This document shows positions 22,101-37,100 of a stretch of 64,000 nucleotides of DNA, one piece after another (positions within the stretch are counted from its first letter, which is position 1; each line of letters begins with the position of its first letter). This DNA comes from Gambelia wislizenii (lineage: Eukaryota; Chordata; Lepidosauria; Squamata; Crotaphytidae). The notes under the pieces are model-generated. The model searched no databases. It worked only from the letters and a program-made list of their open reading frames with translations, and was not told where the DNA came from. The stretch is taken from assembly GCA_030847615.1 (NCBI GenBank), contig JAUMIR010000005.1, positions 170,590,596 to 170,654,595 on the forward strand, read 5' to 3'. Both the position numbers and the translations under genes were made by a program.

Positions 22101-25100
22101 GAGAGCAGCTGAAAAAGTATGAGTACTTTAACAGCACATGTTTTAATTGTCAAGAGAATACCCATACTGGTGAAACCTCAAGGTGGTACTGGTAGTTATG
22201 GACTCCATATCCAATTTGCACCAAAGCCAGGAAAACATGTTGACTTCCAGTTCTCAGCGCACATCTTTGATCCTAACTTTAGTACTAGTTGAGACCAAAA
22301 ATTCTATTGTTGATATTATTGACCTGATGTTCCCATAACTCATGCTTTTTAACTGCATTTTATTTACTTACTAACTATTAGATCTCTCCCTTCCTTCTAG
22401 GTGCTAAAGATATAGAAATGGTCTTATCCATCTTCCCATTTTATTATTCCGAAATCTCTGTGAGGTAGGTTTAGGCTTAGAGAGAACAGCTACTGCAAGT
22501 TCACCTAATGAGCTTCATATGTGGATGGGGAATTGGCCCTGGTCTCCCAATATCCTCAGTAGTGCATCACAGTTCCTCTCTATTTACATTTGAAAATGGG
22601 GAAATAACAGATGGAATCCCAAATTTTCTGATGGACATATTGGGTTTCCATCTGCATTAGCCAACTTTGACTTTAATTTCAGTGTGTTACAGAATAAGAA
22701 ATAACATGATATTCTCCACAATGGAGTCTCTCTCCAACTGAGAAAACATAAACACAACCACCACAACATGAGTGCTTGCAATGTGAAGCTAAATAAATTA
22801 AGAGTCAGTATCTCTTTCTCATGTATACAGTGTTTGCAAAGCCCAGGAACTGAGAGTAATTCGAGAGCAGTGCGGTTCTTGAAACTTCTGTAGTCTTCAC
22901 AAATCAGTGGAAAAATGTTTTACTACACTCTGTACCTACAGACATTGATTCTGAGTCAACAATAACATCTCACTGGAATGAACACTCTTCACAGCACAAC
23001 TGTGGGAACCATTCAGGAGGAGTACTAGTGAGCCTGGTGGGCTGAAAGATAGCAAACTAATATTTTAATTTTTTAAAAAAATATCCTGCCTGACTTCTCT
23101 GCTGGTAACTCAAAACAAGTACAGAGATTTGACTGGTAAATGGACTGAATCAAGGGATTAAGTTGCCATTTGCATGTCATCTCTTCTTCTCATAGGTAAA
23201 ATATCTCCTCTCAATGGAAGGGGACTGAAGTGCAGATCATTCAGTGACTATTTAGACTTGAAAATGGGGGTGTGGGGAATAACAGATTGGATTCCCCAAG
23301 TGTCTAATGTTGGCTATCATCCTTATTAGCAGTTCCTGAGCAGATCCAAGGTCATCCATATTAGAGGAATGGAGGAGCTTCATTATGGTACAAAGGACAC
23401 AATGTCTTTGCGGTACTATTCCAACCCTTGAGGTTTCCAGATGAATTGTGTCCCTGCTTTATCATAATGCTGCTACTACTTTACAGAGGATGTTTGGGAC
23501 TTGATGTATTACTTTCTATTAAAGTAGGAACAACCCTACATGTACAAGTAAGGTTGTTCTCATGTCTGAGAAATGTAATACTTCTGGTACTATAGACAAA
23601 GCATCCTCAATAATGAACTCATTTAAGAATAATCCTTACTATTAACCCTCAGATCACCCCTGCATCAGTTACTTCAAAGTGTGTGGGCACAAACAGAACC
23701 AGATTACATATTTATTTCTGTTTATAGCTTAGCGCAGCTGCATTACACCCACTCCATACATTTTATATTTCCTTACTGCAGTCATATTCATACCCTGTAA
23801 TTAAAATCCCACCAGTATTGATTGCTATATACAAGCTGAAGCATAGGAAGCCCTGAATTAAATGTAGACTATCTATCCATTGAGTGTGAAACTCTAGCCT
23901 CTCTAGGGGCTTGATGCCAGAGATTTCTGGGGAAAGAGTAAAACCTTGCCTAATGGACCATTGCACCATAAATTGTATTCACGCAGAATTAACACCCTAA
24001 CCCTGGGCTGTAAGCAACATCCAAACTTCAGGATTATTTCATTTATATCAGTTTTTCAAATCTGGGGAACAGCTACTTTTCACAGCCCCAAAATGGTGTT
24101 TCTTAAATTTGTCCCTTCTTAAGCCACCTTGTCCTTTGCTTCTGCGGAATTCTGCCACCTCTTTTCAATTCCACCTGGTCTATTTCCTCAATGGCTACAA
24201 GGTTCAGATGTGGAAGCAAAGAAAAAATTGTTGCAGTCTGAAGAAGCAATGGGCAAGAGTGCTATAAAAAAACCAAGTTTAGAACGTACGAAAAAAGCAT
24301 TGAGGGGATGGTCACAAGTTCACAATTCTGGACACCAGGGACAAAAAGGATGTGAGGTACAGCAAGATACCCCCTCATTGTTCCTCTGGATTGTGGGCTA
24401 TTTTTCTTTTCCCCACAGCATTAAGTGGTCTCTAACCAGGAGTTTTACTGATGAAAAAGCCACAGCTGCCTTTCATCTTGGATCTGGGAAAACTGTAATA
24501 GCAAAAGCTGAATTTGGGAGCCTTAAGAGCTGTTGATATAATTCACTTTCCATTACCTGTGGTAGAAAGGAGAGCTACTCTGCAACTCTGGAATATTTTG
24601 CTTACTAACAGGAAGCAAGGAAAAATAATAAACCGTTTTTATCACCACTGATAAATTTCATGGTAATGATTTTTGCTAGAGTATAAGTCTATGAAATATA
24701 GCAGACACTTAAACAAGAGATAAAGTCTTTAGATGAACATATTTCTCTGTGTATAGTAACTTTAGGTCCAATATTGTAAATACTAAAAGTAAACCAGTGA
24801 ACTTAAAAACATTTAGACTCAAGGTCCAACAGTGTTCTTCAATATCTAGTGCCAATGGAATCAAAGCTTTCTTCCCTAGCCTCTATTGAAGTCATCTGTG
24901 GTGCCAAAAATCTTAGCTAGAGTATATATTTTTAGGCAATAGGGTGAAGTTGCAGGAGGGAGAGGAGATAACTGATTCTGGGGAAAATAGTGGGATCCAG
25001 TGGAAGTACATCATTGGATCCTGGCCCAAGTTCTTAATTCTTTTCCACACTCCAAAGTATAAACAGTATCAGTCTAAAGACATTATTTTTCCTTAAATAA

Positions 25101-28100
25101 TTTATCCAAGATATAATACCCAGCACATCTATGAATACATAGGAAAGATCATCAAGACTTGATTATAATACGTGTTAAATGTGTGCGTTTTCCTTTTAAA
25201 AAAAGTGAACAAACATGTGCTATTTTGTTTTTAATTGTACTGCAGCATGAAATATTTGCTCATGTATAAATTTCTTAAGAACGCTGGAGTGCCAGTGCTT
25301 CAATGGAGTTCCCTTGCTTATAGTGGCTTTTGCCAATAAAATATGAAGCAAATGTATATATAAATTCCTTTTATTTAGTGCTTTATCCACTGACACAACA
25401 CAAGAGCATTTGAGAATTGCTGGGTTGTACACATTGAAGCATAATTCAAGAACAATTTACCTGATAATGATCTAGATTCTTTCCCTCAAAATAAACTTTT
25501 GTTGAGACCTCCATTGGTATTATTTTAGGGTTGGGATTTAGAAAGTGTGGACATTCTTCTGCCTAGGAGATAAACATTTCATATATCATTTTTAAAAAAA
25601 ACAAAAAAACCACAGAAATCCTCCATCACAGAACCTTAGAGCATGCTTAAGCTAATAGGTTTTGGTTTGGTTCTAAAGGTCTTCATGCTTAGTACAGAAT
25701 GACAAATTTTATTACAGTTTTTCAAATCAGCTAAAAAATTTACTAAAAATTATACAATATATGTCAAACTGTTCTGCCCATTCCTGAAATTTCTTTCCAC
25801 CTATTAGAATAAAACAGTAAAACAGGTAGCAGGGGAAACACCAAGTTGTTCCCTCATCACATTAACTTAAGTCTGATATTTAGTTTCATAAAGTTAAAAA
25901 AAAGTTAAGAAAACTCTCCTGAAGTTATTTCCATATTTAGTTGAAACTATTAGTTACTTCCAGAATTAGCAGGAACAATTAGTTTACAACTGATTGTATT
26001 TGTTTGGTTTTGGTATGCCCAGGAAGAGAAGAAATTTTAAAAGTCTATTTAACTAAGGCTGTAGAGAAATTTAGTGGGACGCAGAAGTCTTGATGCTGTA
26101 CCATTTGCCCATGTCTTAAATAGCATTTTTGGTCTTTCTGAGTGGAAAACCACACTGCATTTGCACATCTGTGAGTCTTACTGGCTATTTCAAAGAAATC
26201 ATGTGTACCCAAAACAATGCACACATTTTATAATGTGAATGGCTAAAGTGCATTATTGAAAAATACACATGCAGAAACATGCTTTTGCCAATAGGGGAAA
26301 GCTGGGTGAATTAAGTAAACTGCACAGATAAATATGCAAATTAGGAAAAATGTACTTTAGAAGTGTAAATTTCAATGTGCAAAGAAAACACAAAAGCTGC
26401 TATCCTGCTGGTGACATATGCTGTTTTAAATTCCCATTACACCTGCATATGTGTTTTTAGGGTTGCTGCACAAGGAAGTATTCAGTACCCCCCCTCCCAC
26501 AACCAACTCATCCAGCCAATTAGTGGGCAGGGGAAATTGAGGAGACACATATGCAGTGTATTGCTGTGTTTCCGCAGTTCAGTGGAGACATCATCCTCCT
26601 GAATTTCAAAGATATCATAACTGTGGATTTGGCTGCAGAACTGTGGCCAGAGCCTGCCTGGTGCTTCCTGCCCTCCCCATCCAATGACTGGGATGTGGAC
26701 TCCAGCATCAAGAAGGTCAGTTGTGTACTGTATATGGGGGTGAGGAGGAGGTAAATTAATAGTGTTCTGCCCCACCAAACCCAATGTAGGATCATGGTCA
26801 GTGTTTCACAATATGGTAAGAAACATGAAAAGGAAGAAAATACGGCTGGGATTCAGACAAATGTAATAAAATCTAGACATTTTCACATCCCTATATACTG
26901 CCCCCTTAAGTATTTTAATAAGGTCTGCTCATATTAGTTTACAATATTACCATGTTTTGTTTGATTGCATCTTGGTCTGCAGACTCATCTTCACAGATAT
27001 GTTTTTCCCTGTCCCACTGGCAATTCCATCTACTGCTTGCACAAGAATAGCACCTGCATGGATAAACCAGAACATCAGAAAATTTTTATTGCATTCTTTG
27101 TAAACCTTACTTACCATTTCATACAGCAATAAGTTCTCATTTACAGGAATGATATTGATAATGTGGATACTTGCTAGCCTATGAAGAACGACGTATCATG
27201 TTTCCCTGGATCTTATGCACAACCAGGTGCAATAAGGACTCAGGAAAAATTACAACTATCAAGTTGGACAGAAATTGAGGAATCCAAGAAGAACCTTATT
27301 TTCATGACATGAAATATTGTATTAAAATATGGTCAGTTTCAGCCATAGCTTTTGAAGCACAGAGAATAATAAGATGGGAAGAAAAACTTAAAGGTCAAGT
27401 AGCAAGTGACCATATGCAAGTAATCTTGATATTTGCAAATGGTTACTGTGTCAGCCATCTTAATACAAACCAGGGGACACTTAAGTCTTGCTTTGAGTAA
27501 ACCTTATTTAGTAAACCAAGAAAATGATTTGTGCCTTCTCAAGTGTACAGTTGACAAAGCAAAGAACTCAGTGTTAACTTAGATATATTGTTAATGAAGG
27601 TCAAATGCAGTGGGGACCAGAAACACCATCAAGATCAAAGAAACAACTAAGAAAAGGAAATGAAGTATGTTTTCCCCAAAATACAGCTTATGGATCCTGA
27701 ATGAAGCACCCAGTGAGGCAAAAGTGCTGCCAAAAAAAGGTACTCTTTTTTTCTATTCCATACCCATACCAACTGAGCTATAGGACAACTCAGAAAGTTG
27801 TCTGCATCTGTCTTGCCAGTGTCCACAGAGACATCTTCATCCTTTGAGAAAACTGACAGTGAATTCAAAGATATTTAATATTTGTGTGCATATGGAGGAC
27901 AGGAGGGCAAAGAATTAGGGTAAGCAGCTAAACACTTACGGTTCATTTTCAATACGATTTATTGCTTCTCCACAGTCATAAAAAGGGTATGTACCCGATG
28001 CAAAAAATATATTATCACCAAAGGTCAGATCAAGAGGAACCAAGACATAATCTGCAAAAAATGATTAAAAATTAATTTGATTACGGATGTTTTATAATTT

Positions 28101-31100
28101 GTACAACACTAATGCTTCAGTATTAATAACAATACAATGTCAATGCCTGTTCAAGACTTTATATATTCTACTGAAGCATTTCTTGAGCTTGGCCTATAGT
28201 GTGACTCTTCTGTCTAAATGAATTGCATTAAATGTTGAGCAAAGAAGAAGAAGAAGAAGAAAAAAAAGGAAAAATATGATAAAATATTTAGAAGCCCCAT
28301 TACAGTAAGCAGATGCCTCTTTCAAAGGGATAAATATTCAATTGCTGAAAATGTAGACAAAGAAAAAAATGAAAACAAAGAAAAAAAGATGCATTAATTC
28401 AGAAGGAAATTTTAAAAACCCCTTTCTTGGAAGCTTTATATTGACAGTATGCACCACTTGTCTTTCATGAATTTTACACTAAGAATAAAATGGGAGATGT
28501 TAGGATTTCTGAAATAACCAATACGTGCTCAAAATAGTAAACCAAGTCTAGCATTTTTAGAAAGCTGGCCTCTTGCATATACTTCCTCTATTAATGGGTT
28601 TCTAATCTGGAGTATTACTGAACTAAGGCTGAAGACCTATATATAGAAATTGGGACTTCCTCAGTGAGACTCCCAGCTATTCCTCTTATGGAAATCATTA
28701 AACCCCTCTGACAACCTATTTCACAAGCTATTGAGCAATTTCAAACTCAGCTTTCCTCTAACAGCTTTTTGAAAGAGTGGTGACAGCTTAGATTTAAGCC
28801 CACTTTATGAAAAATTCTGCTGAAAATTCCAGGTTGTTTTTCACTTTAGCTTATATTCAGGGGTCAGATGAAAATTGGACTTTTTTTTTTTAAAGTGACA
28901 GTTAATTCAGAGTTCTAGCTTTTAAAAACTGGTATTTACAAAGAACATAGATTATTTGTCAAATCTTCTCAGGATAAATGTGTGTGACTGTTAGCATTTC
29001 TTATGTGTTCCACTGGAACGCACTTACTTAGCTGCAACATTCTGCAAGAGAGAGTATCTAGCCAATATGTGTTTTTAATGACAGAAAATCCATTTATATG
29101 AAATCCACAGATGAACAAATTTGTTGCATGTTCAATAATTGTCAAGCAACAATAGGGATAAACCTTTTAAAATCCCCATGTCTTCAGAATTCTTGATCCC
29201 TAACCAGGTGCTCAAGAAATGCAGTGACAAGTAGGGAACAGGCTCATAGATCCATCCAGTTGCACACATTACTTTGAGGCCCCCTCATGGTTGTTGGGCA
29301 TATTGTGTAGGGAAGGAAACTCCCCAGGGAAGCTAGAATGCCTCTCTCCTTGCTCTCCTTCCACCAGTGAATGAAAACTCCCCTGCATCATCATGAACTG
29401 ACTGTGACGGGGTTTTAATGGTGTGCTGTTTTGTTGATATTTTATATGATTTTAACTGTGTAGAAAGTTTAATTTTGTGTGTGTGTATTAATAATATTTT
29501 AACATTTTAATAATAATTTGTAGGATGCTTTGAGTCCCAAAATTGGGATGGGATACAAACAAACAAACAATAATAATGTTTCTTCCAACTCTATAATTCT
29601 ATGATTCTATGATCTTTAGAAGGAAAGCCTCCATGCATACAGATGTAAAATGAGTACCCGGCTTGTGGGGGCAATTAGCTAACACACATTGGAAGCTGCT
29701 TATTGCAATGTAGATGTGTAAATTGCTATTGCTTAAAACAATTTGTAAGCTGCTCTGATAGCCTTGTGACTGAAGAGCGGGGTATAAATAAATAAATAAA
29801 TAAATACAGTAAGACCCCTTTATCTGTTGGACTGCTATCCGCAGTTAAAGTTACTTGCAGTTGCCACTACCAGAGGTGTTTGTGGGCTTCTCCAGGTCCT
29901 CCAGTGTGATTCTATGGTATGTTTGGGCCATATGTTTACTGGAGGTTGTTGTGCAAGCATCTTTTAAGGGAGTGAAAAGGAAAAGAAAGGGGTAAAAAGA
30001 GAGGCAAGTTGGGAGTGGATTGGCTCCCTTGTCCTCCACAGGGCAGCAGATAAGTTGTGTGTGTGTGGGGGGGGGGCTCCCAGCTATGTGAAGCAAAATT
30101 TTAGGGTTTGTTACTATCCATGCTTTCGGGTATCTGTGGAATGTTCTGGAATGTGTACCTCATGGATAAGGGGGTCATACTATAGTAGGGCTTACATACT
30201 TCCTATATATGTAAATGTTGCTTTCCTGTATGGCCAAATAGGGTTTTACTTGATTTTGGAAACTGTGATGAGATGCAAACTTGCTTCATTTCTCTACCAA
30301 GCATGAAAATGTCATCAGTGGTAACTCTACAGTTTTTCATATTTTGGCTTTGTCAATTAGGGCTCACTTGTGTACACCATAGCTATTTCGAGGTTTCCAT
30401 TCCATTTTTACTGCAATAAGTCCAAGTGTAAACCTGGCAAACTCGAGAGCATGAAATAGCATGAAAGTTTTTCTCCTTCTTCTTAGGAAGCATTGACAGA
30501 CAATTCTCTTTTAGAAGGAAGTTGCTGTCAATGTTTCTAAGGAAAGAATGGGTTGAAGTGCAAAGCGAAATGAATTGGAAAAAAAGTGTGTGCCTTCCTA
30601 GCTCCTAGTAAAAGTAGCCTGCTTCAAACTTTGCAAAGATTGGGAACATAAGCTGCTGTCTCTTTACCTTGTCCTTTTGTTGTTGGAGGGATATCATTAG
30701 GAGGTGGACAGATAATAGCCACTCCTTGTAACTCTGCCTGATGGCTCATTTCACCAAAGTGACACCAAAGCTCATCACCTTCATTTAAATCTGGTAAAGG
30801 AGTTATGGTCAGTTCTACCTGGAATCACAAGACGAACAAAGCTGATAGAAAGCAAGAAATATGAACAAAGCTATCACCATCCTAATGGAGGTACTAGAGT
30901 GAAAACGTAACACAGAGAAAAGTAAATTCAGAAGTAGGAGAAAAAATGAACACTGCATGCAAATTTTAACACTTCAATAAAATCTCTTTCACTCAGTAAT
31001 TTCCAAAAAAACTGACTTTACCATGTCATTACAGAATCCCTGATACAGTAATAGGACTTCGTGTTCAGGGGGGAAAAAAGTATATTGTGAAAGGTCCATA

Positions 31101-34100
31101 CAAGAATAATCTTTTAGGCCAACTATTTTTATTTTGGAGTATAAAATGAGCTTAAATTATTTTGATCACAAGGTAATAGAAAATGGCATAACTGACATCA
31201 GAATCTGTCTCTCTTCTGTTGTGCTTATAAGTTCTTATGTCTTTCACAATGGTAGCCCGTATTCTCAGAGAGATTTTGTCCCAAGAATAACACAAATGTC
31301 ACATAATCTGAAATTTGCTAAGAGATTTGTGGTTACTCTCAAAAGTCTTTCCTCAGGCAACATAATGCAGCTCTCTCAGCTATTAAGCTGTTAAAAAAAT
31401 CCCACTCTCTTTCACTAGTGATACTAGGTCACCACAGGAATTTCTACACAGTAAAAATGGAGGGTTGTGCATTCAAAAAGCTTAGCAAAGCTGATTTAAA
31501 AGATATGATAATGATAGTTTCTAAGTGGCTATGAGAGCAGAAGGAACAGAGGTTTGAATAAAATTGTAATTTGGGGGTGGACTTTAAAAAAAATGAGGGA
31601 AGTTAGATGAGCTGAGAACACTGTGTTGTCTGTGGGTGAGGATTCCTCTGTTTCCAGTGCTGTGCTGAATACCCACCTATCCTTCCACAAGCTACCTCCT
31701 TCCCTATGAAACAAATACTGTAGTTGATCTCTATGGGTGTAGGAATTTCTGAGAAATTTCTGCAATTGCAGAAACACTCTAGGGCTTTAGGGCTTATTGA
31801 CTTTTAACAAGGTGACCCAGGGACGACATGTGTTTTTATTACCAAGTTGTGTGCCACTCTCCAGTGATTTGCAGCCTTCTTAGCTACTCATGCTTCCCCA
31901 AAATGCCCCTAGAGGACTTAACCTTCTGGCTTCCTGTCTTTCTACTGCTACTGCATGCTGAGCATCTGGAAGCTAAACAAGGGTTATTTTTATTGTTTAA
32001 AAAGGCAATAGAAAAGCAACAGAGAAGGAGGAAAGCTGATTTTAACAATAACAAAAACAATAGCATAACTTCAGTTTTCATGAAAAACCCCAAGGGCTTC
32101 CCAAACATGAGGTTAAGGGCTCATCTATAACCTGTCTGCAGATTAGGCCTGTTCCTCTCCTTTCCCTCCATGAAATGGGGGGAAGTTCAGACAGGCATGG
32201 AGGCCAGTCACTACAGCCGCCACTGCTGCAGCCTACCTCGCTCTCTCTGAAGCCAGCCCACAACATGTGACCAAGGCCCCCTGCATGTAACCAGCCTTGG
32301 TCACATGCTGCAGGCCTGCTTCCTGCTGCAGAAGAGTGATGGCAGAGGATAGCTGCAGCGATGGGCCAGCATGCCAGAACAGGCTCCTGTTGTCACATGG
32401 GGCTCAATCCATTTCTTCCCAGCCGGAATGCATTTTAACAGGTATTTTAATATAATGTTTATTGGGCCCTACACTGTCTTAGCCCTGGGGGTTGTGAGGA
32501 TTGCCCTGGGGCTCAGTGGGGCAAAAGCCCTGCATTATCAGGACTGCAGGGCTCCAAGATGGGGACAAGACAGGGTAAATTGCCCATGTAGATAAGCCCT
32601 AAGTATTCTAGGAGGTTTTTCTGGAAGCTCCTTAAAGTAAGGTTGCAAAGCACAGGGGAATGGCACATGAGTTGCAAAATAAGGAACACACAGAGTTTGG
32701 TCACCTTGTTACAGTCAAATAAGCATAGAAATCCCACAGTCCTGCATGCTGATATTTTTGTCAGAAATTTCTCACCACTTGCCACAATTTTTAGACACAA
32801 TTCCTTTTTTCAGTCTCTCCTCAAAACAATGGACAAAATTAATTAGACAGAAAATACTGGCATGATGTCATCTGCTCTTCCTTCTTGTGAATGTTACAAA
32901 CTATAAGAAAAATGGTTGAAAAAAATTTTTTTAAGGGACAGGAGTCCTTAACAAGAAGAAATCCTAGACTGATAAGAAAACTTGAAGTTTGGGACTTATT
33001 CTATAAAAAATGCACATAAAACAGCATTTTCTGTGCAGAAAATATATTCTTCAAAGAAAATTACTGCTTTCTGTACAGAAAAATATACTCGTTCACTTGT
33101 TGTGTGCAAAGTTCACAGGTGGCCATTCTGTATAGAAAACAGCATTTTTTTCACAGACAAAGCAATTGTCATTTTTTACTGCATTGCATTGTCAGTACAG
33201 TAAATAATACTGCTGAGTAGAAATACTGTAGTCTACAGGGCAAAAATATTGTTTTCTGTGCAGAAAACTGTTTTTGGCACAAAGCAACTACATATAACTT
33301 TTGTGCAAAATAAGTCCTGAATTGCAAATTGTCTTTCAAATAGTCAAAAATTGCTGAGTTTTTGAAGACTTTCTTGCAATAATAAGACAATTGCTCATTG
33401 CATCCTATGAGAAGAAAATCAGTGAAGAAATACAACCCTAGTAACCACACATACTGGATCTTTACATGTTGTTTGAAATGGCCAGTCCCTGTGTGGACTC
33501 TGAAGGAATATGGTATGCAGTTTATACTATGGGAATGTGAATGACTTGCACAGTGAGTGGTGGAGTCTTCCATTTAAAAAACAACAACAGAGTATGATTT
33601 GCCAGTTCTCAGGAGATGTCCTATTCCACCTCTTCCAGGTGTAGTAGAAAAAGTGTAGTAGAATTCCAGTGTAGTAGATTCCAGTGTAGTAGAAAAAGAA
33701 CCAGCTATTCTAAAGCCTCACTAAGTGTCACTCTCTTCCCCTCTCTGGATGAAACTCTTGTTGAATCTTTGGCAAAGAGGGATTTATGGTTTCTGATCTT
33801 GCCTTCAACCCCTCCTCCCACCCCCAGAAATAATGCTGCATCTGTGCTCCACCAATTTTTCCTTCTCCAGCCTCTCTTTTGTGTGGTTTTCTTTCCAGCA
33901 CAAATGCAACATCTATTGAGCACAGGAGTTATTCAAACTTTTCCAGCATAATTAAACACAAAGTTAACCACACAACAACAATTGCCAGAGGACACAGCAG
34001 GAGTCACAAGTCAGGCTGGAAAGAATCAAGGCTCTTGTTTTGGAGGGATAATAAAGACAGACTTTTCCCCAAAACACCCCATTCAGAACTGGAGAGATGA

Positions 34101-37100
34101 AGCAACACTTTGGCTGCTGAGGGGCAGAAGTGATATAAGGAAACAGGAAACCAGAAACAAGATAAGAGGATGGGGTGGTCTAAAAAGTTTCTTGAATTGA
34201 CCAATACAGCTAAAAATACAAAGAGTTATCTGAATGTTCCCTTTTTGCAATTACTGTATTTCTCATTCTGCTATTTCTCCAAAATAGCCTTCCTACCACT
34301 GTGCCTCTTAAGTAATAGTATGGCCTATTTTTCTTATCTGAGACTGTTTTGTCCTTAGGAAATGTGACAAACCTATGGTGAAAAAAGAACCATACTAAAA
34401 GTTAAGCCTATATAGCCAGAGAACATATAATAGAGTGAGAAGGCATAGTGGGCATCTTCGTGTCCTAAAATACATAATCAAACACTTTTCTTCTTCACAG
34501 CAGTTTCCCACCCCGTCTGAACATGTTCTTTATTCTAAAAAGTGATAAGCTTGCTCAATCAATTCACACAAGGGTATCTCATTTAATTGGTCTGGAAAGG
34601 TAACACTAAAGGTTATTTAAAATGGTTATCTCAGGACTTCTCTTGAGAAAGAGCAGGAGTATGCAACTGTAGTCCTCCAGATATTTTTGGATTGCGTTTC
34701 CCATGATACCTCATTGTTGGATATGTTGGTTAGGGCTTCTGGGAGGTGCAGTCCAAAAGTATCTGCAGGCCTGCATTCTACCCATCCCTCATGTAAAGGA
34801 AAAACAGTTTTTAACAAGGTTCCTTGCTTTGTGAATATGAATCTCATAACACTAGTCTTGAATTAGTACCTCACTGTATTTTACTCATGTATATATTTGC
34901 AAGGATCTAAATATCCTAAAGGCACTAGATGCTGACTAATCTTGGAATCTAAGCAGGTTCAGCCCTGGTTAGTACTTGGAGGGGAGACCACCAATGAATA
35001 CCAGATGCTGTAGGCTGTATTTCAGAGGAAGGAACTGGCAAAACCACCTCTGAGTATTCCTTGCCTAAGAAGCCCCTATGAAATTCATGGGGTCACTATA
35101 AGTTGACAGGAAACTTGAAGGTGCACACACACACACGTGCACACACACACATATTTGCATCTGTGTGTCATGTATCATTTACACAATTTTAAAGCTTTGA
35201 AATGAAACCCTGAAGTAGAGTTCTGAGTAAACATGAAGGTTACTTTCAACATTTTAAAGACTTAATTTGTGTTAATTGCTGTCAAGTCAGCTTTGACTTA
35301 TGGCAACCCTATGAATGAGAGACTTCCAAGACACCCTGCTATTAACAGCCCTTTAAGCTCTTGCAGGCTCAGAGCTGTGACTTCCTTGATTTAGTCTATC
35401 CAGATATTATGCACTTTTCCTTGTTTCCTACTGCCTTCCACTTTACTAAGCACAATCATATTTAATTTATCTAACAGGAACTACATATCAGTGCTTTTCA
35501 TGCTATGCAAAATATATGGCTCAAGACATGTCTTCTGGAATTTGCTATCCCAGGACACTGCAGAAACAACTCTGAAGCCTACTTCCAGATCATGTTCAAA
35601 TTAAGGTTTAAATTCAAGATTAAATTTGGAATTTGTCACAGTTAAGCAGCCAGAGTTGTTTCTTAAAATGACTCAGCAAGACCACCATAATACCAGCTGA
35701 TATTTGCACCAAAAATAGATATTGTTAGATTTTCCTTTGTTTTTTTTCGGGCTGTGAGGCAATGTTCTGGAATAGTTTCTTTCTGACATTTCGCCTGCAT
35801 CTGTGGCTGGCATTCTGTGGAAAGAAACTATTTCAGAACACAGCCTCGCAGCCTGGGGGGGAAAAAAAAAACCAAAGGAAAATCTATGGGTGCTTATGTA
35901 TATCCCTCTTCTGTTAATACATCCTTAGTTTGTTAAACAAAAACTCCCCACTAAGTTGGAACTGTCATTTCTGTTTTAACCACAAAGCAGAATTGCAAAC
36001 CAATTCTAGTTTGTAGTCAGATCAATGTTTGAGTGCAAAACTCCAGAGACTGACATTAAGGCAAGGGGAGAATGGGAAGAAGGAGTACATAGACATGATT
36101 ATTTTTGTTTATGTAAACCATGTATTATTCAGACCAAACTCTTATGTCAGAATTGAGCCCATCTAGAGCAATGCTTCTCAGCCTCAGATTTGGGGGAACC
36201 AGCAATTTTTTCCATAATGTGCCTGGGCCCAGTACTGTGTTTTGCCTATTGGCTACAACTATTTCTTTCTTTCTGGAAACTTGTTACCGTTTGTTACTTT
36301 AAGCAGCACTGATCCAGAGTATTCTGAGATCATATTAAAAAAACATGAAATGGATGAGTAAATCATAAATAAATCTTTATACAAGCCAACTCCATATAAA
36401 TGGATATGTTGCATGGTAAAAGCAAGCTTGGTATTTTATCGGTAACTGGACTTTTTGGGGGGCAAACTATTTTGAAATTTTTGTCAGAAATAAGTTATTA
36501 TTCTCTAAGAAATAGATTGCAGCATGAGAAAAAAGAAAACAATACCTCACCAAACTAGTAATCTAGGGAAATAATTTTCTCAGAAGACTGTAAATTAGGA
36601 ATGGAAAAATGTCAGGCTTGTTGGAACTACTTTTTTGTTTTTTAGTAGAACCCCACGATCCACAAACCACAGACTGGTGCCCAAAACAAAACAAAACAAA
36701 AAAAATTACAACGAAAGAATTACAAGCCCAGAAATGTTCTTTTGAGTACCAAAATTGAACTGAGCTCACAATATCTCTACATAGAAGTCCACTCCTCACT
36801 ACCCCAATCTTTTTTCAGCAGGAATAATTCTGTCCCTGACATTCTTCAGCAACTGAGATTCAGATATTTTGGTAAACAGGGCTGTTAATAACAGTGTGTC
36901 TTGGAGGGTTCTCATTCATAGGTTCTCCATAAGCCGACTCAATAGCAAGTAACTCAATAGCAATTAACAATAACAAAACTTCAACTAACCTAGAACTCTA
37001 ATAGTAGGTAGCTACTCACCTCCACTCACCTAATTGCAAAACAACCATTGCAAGTAAGTATATGCAGTTTATAAATTCTTTACATTTCTGCAGTGCACAT

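Larger units (their letters stand above)
19122..25460. other. Plexin intron 9
   Basis: 6.3 kb, mostly without recognised repeats. Two degraded SINE pieces (19990, 22310). A 135-codon open frame at 24129-24536 has no family resemblance. Confidence 0.5.
25563..30667. other. Plexin introns 6-8 region
   Basis: Between exons 9 and 6, apart from the exons at 25461-28051. Contains an AAG tract (28243-28270), L2 and CR1 tails and the Tigger-like element at 29807. No other gene seen. Confidence 0.5.

Noticed and set aside
24129..24536. 135-codon open frame on the plus strand
   Set aside because: No family pattern, no splice or promoter support, antisense within a plexin intron; the length is reachable by chance in this much DNA.
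26375..26800. Overlapping 67-100 codon frames on both strands just right of this intron's start
   Set aside because: No known motif; the frames on both strands merely reflect locally GC-rich DNA.
26947..27129. 60-codon minus-strand frame taken as an independent gene
   Set aside because: It overlaps plexin exon 8 but reads a different frame; the spliced plexin frame gives the [14 protein letters not shown] motif.
33169..33573. 134-codon minus-strand frame
   Set aside because: It overlaps the palindrome cluster, has many aromatic and cysteine codons from AT-rich DNA and no family resemblance.
34918..35020. Possible 5S rRNA gene
   Set aside because: Only the second half of 5S is present, with a shared SINE body and CA tail, and a sister copy exists at 37918.
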